NCBI GenBank assembly: GCA_004556155.1
Contig: SFIM01000007.1
Span: 20,924-84,923, forward strand
DNA from: Clostridiales bacterium
GTDB lineage: Bacteria; Bacillota; Clostridia; Christensenellales; Aristaeellaceae
DNA: 64,000 nt
Direction of reading: 5' to 3'
Shown: positions 14,076 through 21,176 of the stretch, piece by piece
Numbering within the stretch: position 1 is the stretch's first letter
Layout: each line of letters starts with the position of its first letter
Made by a program: the position numbers and the translations under genes
The notes under the pieces: generated by a model
What the model was told of the DNA's origin: nothing
The model's input: only the letters and a program-made list of their open reading frames with translations
The model's database searches: none

Positions 14076-16599
14076 ACCAGCTGCTCCCGGTCTTTACCTC
14101 GGCCACCAGCGGCACGGACAGCTCGGCTACATGCTCCATGCAGTCGCGCAGCAGCTGCGCCACGCGCCCGGCCTCATCCTGCGGGGCCTCGATGAGCAAT
14201 TCGTCGTGCACCTGCAATATCAGCCGCGCCCTGAAGCCGCCCTGACACAGCGCATCGTGCACGCGCACCATGGCCAGCTTGATGATATCGGCCGCCGTTC
14301 CCTGCACGGGGGTGTTCATGGCGGCGCGCTCGCCGAACTTGCGGATGTTGACGTTGCCCGATTTCAGCTCGTCCAGCCGGCGCACGCGGCCGAAGATCGT
14401 GCGCGCCATGCCGGTTTCATAGCCTTCCTTGACGGCGCGATCCATAAAGCCGCGCACGCCGGGATAGGTGGCAAAGTACTTTTCGATGAAGGCCGCGGCC
14501 TCCTTGCGGGACATGCCCGTGTTGCGCGCCAGGCCGAAATCGCTGATGCCGTAGACCAGGCCGAAATTGACGGCCTTGGCATGGGCGCGCATGGTGGGGG
14601 TGACATCCTCCAGCGGCACGCCCGCCACCTCGGCTGCTGTGCGCGCGTGGATATCCTGCCCGCGCCGGAAAGCGTCGATCATGGCTGCGTCGCCTGAGAA
14701 GTGCGCCAGAATGCGCAGCTCAATCTGCGAGTAGTCCGCATCCACCAGCACGCAGCCGGGGGAGGCTACAAAGGCGCGGCGGATTTCACGCCCCAGCTCC
14801 GTGCGAACGGGGATGTTTTGCAGGTTGGGCTCGGCGGAGGAAATGCGCCCTGTGGCCGTGCCTGTCTGATCAAAGAAGGTGTGGATGCGCCCGTCGGGGC
14901 CGAGCTTGCGCAATAGGGCGTCGATATATGTGCTGCGCAGCTTGCTGACCTGGCGGTATTCCAGAATGCAGGGGATGACGGGATGCGCATCGCGCAGCGC
15001 CTCCAGCGTGTCGGCGTCGGTGGAATAGCCCTTGCTGGTTTTGCGGCCTGCCTTTAACGCCAGCTTATCCTCGCCAAAGAGCACCTCGCCCAGCTGCTTG
15101 GGGCTGTTGACGTTAAAATCGCCCACGTTCGCCAGGCGGTAAATATCGCTTTTCAGCTGCTCCTCGCGCGCGGTCAGCTGCTCGCCCAGGGCGCGCAGCA
15201 CGCTGCCATCCACCGCAAAGCCCTCGCGCTCCATATCAAAGAGCACGCGCATCAGCGGCAGTTCGATTTGCTCATAGAGGTTTTCTACCCCCAGCTCTTT
15301 CATCTGCGCTTGCTGGCGCAGGCGCAGCGACAGCACCCCGGAGGCGTCCGCGTCGCCGAAGGCGGACAAGGCGTAGCTTTTCTCCTGCGGATTGATCGCA
15401 TAGGCAGCCAGCATGGTATCGTAGGCAATTTGCGGCAGGGGCTGTCCCGCGTTGGCCAGCGTATGCAGCAGGCGCTTGCCATCGTGGGTGATCACCGCGC
15501 CGCGCCACACTGCTGCGCACTCAGCCAATGGATCGCCGCTCAGACCCGGCATATCAAACAGCGCCGTTTGCCCGGTGATCTGCGCGCGGGCGCGCCGCGT
15601 GCCCTGGCAAATGGAAAGCTCTTCCTCGCTCAGGTATACGGCTACCTCGCCTGCCTGCGCCATGTCGGCGGCTGCTTGAGCGTCCAGGGATTCCCAATTG
15701 CTGAAAACGGTCGTTTCGATAGCGGGCTGCGCGGGCGCGCCGTTTTGTTCCTTTTCAATGCGCTGAGCGATGGCATTCAGACCGTACTTATACAGCACGG
15801 GCAGGCCGTCGGCCAGACGCTGGGTTTCGCACGCATCATAATGTACCTGCAAGGGAATATCGCGCCGAATGGTGGCCAGATGCTTGGAAAACCGCCCCTT
15901 TTCGGCGTTGTCGCGCACCTTTTCGCCCAGCTTGCCCTTGATTTCATCGGCGTGAGCCAGCACGTTTTCCAGCGTGTCGTAGCTGGTCAGCAGCTTCACG
16001 GCGGTCTTTTCACCCACGCCTGGAATGCCTGGAATGTTGTCCGAGCTGTCGCCCATCAGGCCCTTGAGATCGGTAATCTGATCAGGCCGCACGCCGAACA
16101 GCTCCTGCACGCGGGCGGGCGTGCATTCCTCTATTTCGGAGATGCCCTTGCGGGTCAGCAGCAGGGTGGTATCGTCGCTGACCAGCTGCAGCGCGTCGCG
16201 GTCGCCCGTCAGCAGCAGGGCGGCGATATCCCGCTGGGCGCACTGGCTGGACAGGGTGCCCAGGATGTCGTCGGCCTCATAGCCCGTCAGGCTCAGCACG
16301 CCCAGCCCCATGGCGGAGAGAATTTCCTTGATAATGTCAAATTGCGGGCGCAGCTCGTCCGGCGTGGGCGCGCGGCCAGCCTTGTACTCCGCGTATTCGG
16401 TATGGCGGAAGGTAGGCGCATGCTCGTCAAACGCCACCGCGCAGTAGCGGGGCGCGCGTTCGCGGATGCAGCGCAGCAGCATGCTCAGAAAGCCGTGCAC
16501 GGCGTTGGTATACACGCCGTTGTAGTCCATCAGCGGCAGGGCATGAAAGGCCCGGTGCATCAGGCTGTTGCCATCCACAATCAGAAAAGTATCGCGCAT
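14062..16599 (-). CDS. polA: DNA polymerase I
   Basis: The 845-residue PolA fills gaps and removes RNA primers. The N-terminal 5' nuclease domain (about residues 1-290) carries FLIVDGNSLMHRAFHA and the helix-hairpin-helix GIPGVGEKTAVKLL. The central 3'-5' exonuclease-like domain has no DxE metal motif that I can find (the expected position reads EVAVYLSEEE), so proofreading is probably lost, as in Bacillus Pol I. The polymerase motifs are intact: DYSQIELRILAHFS near 621, KAVNFGLVYG near 680 and QVHDELL near 797. The ATG at 16599 was chosen for its GGAGGT site and because homology begins there. It heads a four-gene operon. Confidence 0.95.
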   Translation of the reverse strand: MRDTFLIVDGNSLMHRAFHALPLMDYNGVYTNAVHGFLSMLLRCIRERAPRYCAVAFDEHAPTFRHTEYAEYKAGRAPTPDELRPQFDIIKEILSAMGLGVLSLTGYEADDILGTLSSQCAQRDIAALLLTGDRDALQLVSDDTTLLLTRKGISEIEECTPARVQELFGVRPDQITDLKGLMGDSSDNIPGIPGVGEKTAVKLLTSYDTLENVLAHADEIKGKLGEKVRDNAEKGRFSKHLATIRRDIPLQVHYDACETQRLADGLPVLYKYGLNAIAQRIEKEQNGAPAQPAIETTVFSNWESLDAQAAADMAQAGEVAVYLSEEELSICQGTRRARAQITGQTALFDMPGLSGDPLAECAAVWRGAVITHDGKRLLHTLANAGQPLPQIAYDTMLAAYAINPQEKSYALSAFGDADASGVLSLRLRQQAQMKELGVENLYEQIELPLMRVLFDMEREGFAVDGSVLRALGEQLTAREEQLKSDIYRLANVGDFNVNSPKQLGEVLFGEDKLALKAGRKTSKGYSTDADTLEALRDAHPVIPCILEYRQVSKLRSTYIDALLRKLGPDGRIHTFFDQTGTATGRISSAEPNLQNIPVRTELGREIRRAFVASPGCVLVDADYSQIELRILAHFSGDAAMIDAFRRGQDIHARTAAEVAGVPLEDVTPTMRAHAKAVNFGLVYGISDFGLARNTGMSRKEAAAFIEKYFATYPGVRGFMDRAVKEGYETGMARTIFGRVRRLDELKSGNVNIRKFGERAAMNTPVQGTAADIIKLAMVRVHDALCQGGFRARLILQVHDELLIEAPQDEAGRVAQLLRDCMEHVAELSVPLVAEVKTGSSWYETK

Positions 16600-16684
16600 T
16601 GCATACACCTCCATTCTTATTATAACACATTCCCTGCGAATATACAAAGAGAAGCTGCGCCATACTATATGCAGGAGGGGCAAT

Positions 16685-17224
16685 ATGCGGCGTTTTCTGG
16701 ATAAATGGGGTACGGCCATTGCCGCCGTGGCCTGCGCGCTGACCATCGTATTTGCGGCGGTGTATACCCGGCAGGATGATCTCAAGCGCATCGCGGCGCA
16801 GGAGGCGCGCGCCGCGCAGGATCAATCCCTGCAGGATGCGCAGGCGGAGACGGTTTGGGCGCGCCCTGTGCCCAGCGCTCCAAGCGAGGGCTTTCGCGGC
16901 GCGTACCGTGATGAGCATGGGCTGTGGCGCATGCAGCCTTATACGCGCTATCCCGCCGCTTATGGGCAGAGCGTAACGGCTGTATGCGCGGGCGAAGTGC
17001 TGACGATTTCAGAAGATAGCCTTACCTATCGCTGCGCGGGCGGCGAGACAATTACCTGCGCGGGATTATCCAGCGTGATGGTCAAGATAGGGGATACGCT
17101 GCATTGCGGGCAGCGCGTGGGCATGGCCGCTCGGGATGCGGAAATTACGCTTCAAGTGCGAAAAGGGGCGGAATATTTGGACTTGGAAAGCCTGCTCTCC
17201 CCATCATATAACGAGCCAACATAG
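16685..17224 (+). CDS. Membrane protein with degenerate M23/LytM-like domain, SpoIIQ-like
   Basis: The 179-residue protein has an N-terminal anchor (residues 9-27), an Ala/Gln-rich coiled-coil-like linker, and a C-terminal domain with the M23 fold pattern: VTAVCAGEVL, a central VMVKIGDTLHCGQRVGMA and a final LQVRKGAEYLDLESLL. The HxxxD and HxH zinc ligands of active LytM peptidases are absent, so it should be catalytically dead. Single-pass degenerate LytM proteins of this shape include SpoIIQ, which bridges the forespore and mother cell. That role is inferred from architecture only. ATG 16685 follows GCAGGAGGGG. It diverges from polA. Confidence 0.7.
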   Translation: MRRFLDKWGTAIAAVACALTIVFAAVYTRQDDLKRIAAQEARAAQDQSLQDAQAETVWARPVPSAPSEGFRGAYRDEHGLWRMQPYTRYPAAYGQSVTAVCAGEVLTISEDSLTYRCAGGETITCAGLSSVMVKIGDTLHCGQRVGMAARDAEITLQVRKGAEYLDLESLLSPSYNEPT

Positions 17225-17379
17225 CAAAACCATGCGATGACCATAGCAAATAATTATAGTATTTTTTAATGTGTAACCGCGTATTGTTATAGTGCCGCAC
17301 AATTTCCGATAATATTGGGATAAAACTGATGAATTTACGGGGTTCGACAGCCTTCGCGCTTTTGTGCTAAAAGCAGCCA

Positions 17380-17408
17380 TTGCGGTTTATATGAAATTGC
17401 ATTATGCT
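17380..17408 (+). promoter_or_regulatory. Promoter of the Spo0E-like gene
   Basis: TTGCGG (17380-17385), 17 bases, TATGCT (17403-17408). The transcript would start about 45 bases before the ATG and contains a small hairpin with a GGAA loop (17417-17432). Confidence 0.55.
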
Positions 17409-17460
17409 ATTTGCACGAAGCGGGAACGCTCCGTAATTTAGAGAACAGGAGGATACACCA

Positions 17461-17637
17461 ATGAAGGTTATTTCGGTCAATATCCATGCGGTGCGTGCGA
17501 GAATTCACAAGGATATGACCCATGGCTGCTTGGATCAGGCGATTACCTTGACTCACTTGGTGGACAAGCTCCAACTGTTGCGTTGGCGCACGGCTGCGCG
17601 GCGCAGACGGAACATCCTCAAAAGACAAATTGTTTAA
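17461..17637 (+). CDS. Small protein of 58 residues, possibly Spo0E-like
   Basis: A 58-codon frame starts at ATG 17461 behind a strong AGGAGG site seven bases upstream and stops ten bases before a strong terminator, so it looks like a real monocistronic gene. The product forms two amphipathic helices, the second reading ITLTHLVDKLQLLRW, and ends in a basic tail (RRRRN). The helix-loop-helix plan and the LT.LVDKL segment resemble the Spo0E family of aspartyl phosphatases, whose signature is SQ.LD, but the match is partial. In that family the target is phosphorylated Spo0A. If it is not Spo0E-like I cannot assign it. Confidence 0.6.
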   Translation: MKVISVNIHAVRARIHKDMTHGCLDQAITLTHLVDKLQLLRWRTAARRRRNILKRQIV

Positions 17638-17647
17638 GAGTAAATCA

Positions 17648-17683
17648 GGGCTGACGCGAAAAAATCACGTCAGCCCTCTATTT
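17648..17683 (+). terminator. Terminator hairpin, first of two identical copies
   Basis: GGGCTGACG pairs with CGTCAGCCC around an A-rich loop, followed by TCTATTTAT. It begins ten bases after the Spo0E-like stop codon. The same 36 bases recur at 17915-17950. Confidence 0.8.
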
Positions 17684-17914
17684 ATAGGCGTCGGCAAGCC
17701 GAGCGCCTACCATAAAAAATGATGAATCATTTTTTATGGATTGCAGATTTTCTTGTAATCCTGCGGCTTACGGACAGAAAATCTGAAAGGAATGAAAATT
17801 TCCTTTCGGAGGAAACCTCCTTCGGAAATTTTCTCCTCGCGCCGTACACGCCGCCGCTGCGGATTTTTAAGGAACGAGCTACGGCTCTTTTGTTTTTTAA
17901 AAACAATTAAGAAG
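17684..17914. repeat. Palindrome-dense non-coding segment between duplicated terminators
   Basis: About 230 bases contain at least four inverted repeats in a row: AGGCG..CGCCT (17686-17708); a perfect 14-bp palindrome with a GA loop (17710-17739); CAGATTTTCT with AGAAAATCTG (17744-17785); and GAAAATTTCC with GGAAATTTTC enclosing GGAGG/CCTCC (17794-17833). A GAGC/GCTC terminator ends the series. No convincing protein is encoded. It may be a MITE-like insertion that duplicated the terminator, or a structured RNA. Confidence 0.65.
17876..17898 (+). terminator. Terminator at the end of the palindrome array
   Basis: GAGC TACG GCTC followed by TTTTGTTTTTT. The stem is short but the T-run is long. 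Confidence 0.55.
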
Positions 17915-17950
17915 GGGCTGACGCGAAAAAATCACGTCAGCCCTCTATTT
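17915..17950 (+). terminator. Terminator hairpin, second identical copy
   Basis: It is identical over 36 bases to 17648-17683, with a better T-run (TCTATTTTT). It abuts the 3' end of the convergent mazF gene, so it stops plus-strand transcripts before they run antisense through mazF. Confidence 0.75.
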
Positions 17951-18298
17951 TTAGCGTCTTGTTCCCAGCGCCTGCTCCAGCGCCTCATCCACCCGCCGCA
18001 GCGTATCGGCCGACAGGCGGCCCAGATACAGGCTTAGCCTGCTTTTTTCCAGCGTGCGTACCTGCTCGCACAATACCTGCGAGGGACGGCTCAGCCCGCC
18101 CTCGGGCGGATCGACCGTCACGTGCGTGCGCAGCGTTTTCTTTTTGCTGCGGGAGGTCAGGGGCGCGACAATCACCGTGGGGCTGGTCAGGTTGCCCAAA
18201 TCATTTTGCACAATCAGCACCGGGCGAACGCCGCCCTGCTCCGAGCCCAGCACGGGATCCAGATCGGCGCGGTAAATATCGCCGCGTCTCATCTTCAT
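17951..18298 (-). CDS. mazF: MazF/PemK family endoribonuclease toxin, no adjacent antitoxin
   Basis: The 115-residue protein is a MazF-type mRNA interferase. It has the N-terminal MRRGDIYRADLDPVLGSEQGG motif region with the catalytic-site arginine, then RPVLIVQND, and the mid-protein PLTS segment with the conserved serine/threonine. The family cleaves single-stranded RNA at short sequences and is normally held inactive by a cognate MazE encoded just upstream. Here no upstream frame resembling an antitoxin lies between this start and htpG. A GCGGGGG/CCCCCGC hairpin (18343-18362) sits in that gap instead. ATG 18298 or the in-frame ATG six bases on could be the start. Confidence 0.9.
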   Translation of the reverse strand: MKMRRGDIYRADLDPVLGSEQGGVRPVLIVQNDLGNLTSPTVIVAPLTSRSKKKTLRTHVTVDPPEGGLSRPSQVLCEQVRTLEKSRLSLYLGRLSADTLRRVDEALEQALGTRR

Positions 18299-18437
18299 TC
18301 ACATCCCGCTGGCGGCGACAGGCGCTGCCGCCGCCGTCTGCCGCGGGGGAAAGCTCCCCCGCACTTCCACCCTATGCCGGGCAAGCGCGCGTGTGACAAA
18401 ATGAAAAAAGTGTAAGGTATTCATTTGCTGCTTTTTG

Positions 18438-18446
18438 TGGTATAAT
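18438..18446 (+). promoter_or_regulatory. Extended -10 promoter of htpG
   Basis: TGG directly precedes TATAAT (18441-18446). The -35 region is weak (TATTCA at the 17-base position), which suits an extended -10 promoter. No CIRCE-type repeat is visible. Confidence 0.6.
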
Positions 18447-18495
18447 ATGGGTTGGTCGTAAGACTGATATCACAAACCGCTGGGAGGTTTTTGCA

Positions 18496-20379
18496 ATGTC
18501 CGATATGAAAAAAGGCAATATTTCCATCCATGCTGAAAATATCATGCCGGTGATTAAGCGCTGGCTGTATTCCGATAAGGATATCTTTATCCGTGAGTTG
18601 ACGGCCAACGGCTGCGACGCGGTGACCAAGTATCGCATGATCGCAGGCGATGATGAAGACCTGCGCGTCACCGTGACCGTGGATACCGAGGCCAAGGAGC
18701 TTCGTTTCACCGATAACGGCATCGGCATGACGGCTGAGGAGGTAGACCGCTACATCAACCAGGTGGCCTTCTCCAGCGCCGAGGAGTTTTTGAAAAAGTA
18801 TCAGGGGGATAAGGATGGCGGCATCATCGGCCACTTCGGCCTGGGCTTCTATTCGGCCTTTATGCCCGCTGATAAGGTAACGATCGATACGCTGTCCTAT
18901 CAGGAAGGGGCCAAGGCGGTGCGCTGGGAAAGCGAGGACGGCATGGCCTATGAGATGAGCGACAGCGACCGCGCCGAGCGCGGCACCACCGTGACGCTGC
19001 ATATCACGGATGAAGAAAAGGAATTCCTGGATAGCCTGCGCGTGCGCGAGGTGCTGGAGCGCTACTGCGGCTACATGGCCGTGCCCATCTATCTGGTGGA
19101 TGTGCAGGATGAAAAGCTCAAGGCCGAGGAAGCCGAAAAGGCTGCCAAGGAGGCTGCCGAAAAGGGCGAGGAAGCGCCTGCGCCCAAGGCAGCCGAGCCG
19201 ATCAACGATACCCATCCGCTGTGGCTGAAAAATCCCCGCGACTGCACCGAGGAAGAATATAAGGATACCTACCGCAAGCTGTTCCACACCTTTGAGGAGC
19301 CGCTGTTCTGGATTCACCTGAACGTGGACTATCCCTTCAACCTCAAGGGCATCCTGTACTTCCCCCGTATCCGCAAGGATTTCGGCGGTCAGGAGGGGCA
19401 GATCAAGCTGTTCAACCGCCAGGTGTTCGTGGCCGATAACATCAAGGAGATCATCCCGGAGTTCCTGCTGCTGCTGCGCGGCGTGCTGGATTGCCCCGAT
19501 CTGCCGCTGAACGTCAGCCGCAGCTTCCTGCAAAACGACGGGTATGTCAGAAAGCTCTCCGCCCACATCACCAAGAAGGTGGCGGACAAGCTCAACAGCC
19601 TGATGAACACCGAGCGCGAAAAGTACCAGACCTACTGGGACGATATCCATCCCTTCGTCAAGTACGGCTGCATCCGCGACGCCAAGTTCCACGAGGCCGT
19701 CAAGGGCAGCATCCTGTTCAAGACCACCGCGGGCGAATATCTGACGCTGGCGGAATACCGCGCCCGTAACGAAGGCAAGACCGAAAAGAAGGTTTATTAC
19801 ACCACGGATGCCGCGCGCCAGGCTGCGTCGGTGGCGCTGTACACCGCGCGCAATATCGACGTGGTGGTGATGGATTCCATCATCGATATCAGCTTCATGC
19901 AGCACATGGAGCAGCAGGAGGACGCGGACGGTCTGACCTTCGCCCGCGTGGACGCCGATGTGGACGGCCTGGTGGACAAGGAGGCCGGGGACAGCGAGCT
20001 GGCGCTGGAGCCGCTGGAGAAGCTGTTCCGCGACGCGCTGGGCGACGAGCAGCTGAAGGTCAAGCTGCAGCCCCTGGCTGACGGCGATCTGCCGCTGATG
20101 CTGCTGGAGGATGAGCAGATGCGCCGTTACCGCGAGATGGCAGCCATGTACGGCGATAACTTCAAGCTGCCCGAGCGCGCTGAGGTGGTGCTTAACAGCA
20201 AGTGCGAGGCCATCCGTGCGCTGGCTGCGGTGAAGGATCCCGAGCTGCAAAAGCTGCTGGCCAAGCAGTATTTCGATATTGCCCGCATGTCCACCCGCCC
20301 GCTGGAAAACGAGGAGCTGAGCGCTTTCATTCGTCAAAGCTATCAGCTGGCTGCGCGCCTGGCGGAAAAAGAGGACTAA
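18496..20379 (+). CDS. htpG: Hsp90-family molecular chaperone HtpG
   Basis: The 627-residue HtpG is the bacterial Hsp90, an ATP-driven dimeric chaperone. The N-terminal GHKL ATPase domain carries RELTANGCDA with the catalytic Glu and Asn, DNGIGM, and GHFGLGFYSAFM. The middle domain contains NVSRSFLQND. A charged Lys/Glu/Ala linker around residues 205-235 is longer than in many bacterial homologues. The ATG at 18496 follows TGGGAGG. The gene is transcribed alone and ends at a perfect 19-bp terminator. Confidence 0.96.
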   Translation: MSDMKKGNISIHAENIMPVIKRWLYSDKDIFIRELTANGCDAVTKYRMIAGDDEDLRVTVTVDTEAKELRFTDNGIGMTAEEVDRYINQVAFSSAEEFLKKYQGDKDGGIIGHFGLGFYSAFMPADKVTIDTLSYQEGAKAVRWESEDGMAYEMSDSDRAERGTTVTLHITDEEKEFLDSLRVREVLERYCGYMAVPIYLVDVQDEKLKAEEAEKAAKEAAEKGEEAPAPKAAEPINDTHPLWLKNPRDCTEEEYKDTYRKLFHTFEEPLFWIHLNVDYPFNLKGILYFPRIRKDFGGQEGQIKLFNRQVFVADNIKEIIPEFLLLLRGVLDCPDLPLNVSRSFLQNDGYVRKLSAHITKKVADKLNSLMNTEREKYQTYWDDIHPFVKYGCIRDAKFHEAVKGSILFKTTAGEYLTLAEYRARNEGKTEKKVYYTTDAARQAASVALYTARNIDVVVMDSIIDISFMQHMEQQEDADGLTFARVDADVDGLVDKEAGDSELALEPLEKLFRDALGDEQLKVKLQPLADGDLPLMLLEDEQMRRYREMAAMYGDNFKLPERAEVVLNSKCEAIRALAAVKDPELQKLLAKQYFDIARMSTRPLENEELSAFIRQSYQLAARLAEKED

Positions 20380-20400
20380 CCCTGCCTTGTAACCTATCAT

Positions 20401-20439
20401 AACGCAACGCCCGGAGGAATTTCCTCCGGGCGTTGCGTT
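20401..20439. terminator. Bidirectional terminator between htpG and tetR
   Basis: A perfect 19-bp inverted repeat (AACGCAACGCCCGGAGGAA and its complement) with a single-base centre. T-rich flanks on both strands let it serve both convergent genes. Confidence 0.85.
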
Positions 20440-20458
20440 TGTTATATCGTTCTTATAC

Positions 20459-21142
20459 TTATAGTGTCCGAAGACGCTGCACCAGCCGCTCGGCCACGGG
20501 CAGCATTTCGTCCAGCTTGACAATTTCCATGCTGCCGTAGTCCATATCCAGCACGCGCTCCCACAGGAAGCGCGCGGCCTCCACCGCTTCGCGGAAAGCC
20601 TGAGCCGCGCCCGTGCCCTCCCGTACGCAGCGGGACAGCGTTTCGCAGATTTCATCATACATGGCGATGTGAATTTCAAATACCAGGTCTTCCAGTCCAG
20701 GCCGGGCGATATGCGCCTGCCCGGTTTCGCCCAGGATCATCAGCAGGTTTTCGATTTCGGGCTTTACCAGCTCACGCTGAGCGCCGCGCAGCGCGCCCTC
20801 CATCACCGCGCATTCGCCGCGGGAGCGCAGGCGAAGCAGCATGAACAGAAAATCCTCTTCCTCCGGCCGGAAGGGCTGCGTGCAGCGCAGCAGCACGTTC
20901 AGCCGCTCGCGCGTGCTGGTGACGCGCGTTTTCTTGTATGCATCAAACCACAGCCGCACCTTTTCCTCGCAGATGGCGGTCAGCACGGACAGCTTGGAAT
21001 CAAAGTAGTGATAAAAGCTGCCCTTGCTGCATTGCAGCTCGGCCAGAATATCGTCCACCGTGGTTTCCAGATAGCCCTTGGCGCTGAACAGCCTTTCGGA
21101 GGCTTCGATGATGGATTGCCGGCGCACTTCGCCCTTGCGCAT
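20459..21142 (-). CDS. TetR/AcrR family transcriptional regulator
   Basis: The 227-residue protein has the TetR helix-turn-helix at its N-terminus (IIEASERLFSAKGYLETTVDDILAE, then CSKGSFYHYFDSK). The C-terminal ligand-binding half is acidic and not specific to any known subfamily. TetR proteins normally repress a neighbouring gene until a ligand binds. Here it sits 34 bases downstream of vanW on the same strand, so autoregulation or control of a distant target is likely. It starts at ATG 21142 with an AAGGAGCG site. Confidence 0.92.
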   Translation of the reverse strand: MRKGEVRRQSIIEASERLFSAKGYLETTVDDILAELQCSKGSFYHYFDSKLSVLTAICEEKVRLWFDAYKKTRVTSTRERLNVLLRCTQPFRPEEEDFLFMLLRLRSRGECAVMEGALRGAQRELVKPEIENLLMILGETGQAHIARPGLEDLVFEIHIAMYDEICETLSRCVREGTGAAQAFREAVEAARFLWERVLDMDYGSMEIVKLDEMLPVAERLVQRLRTL

Positions 21143-21176
21143 GTGCCTCGCTCCTTTCGACGCTGCTTGTGTAGGA

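Noticed and set aside
17335..17460. tmRNA-like start (GGGGTTCGACAGCC) upstream of the small protein
   Set aside because: No acceptor-stem partner, tag frame or pseudoknot series follows; the stretch is too short.
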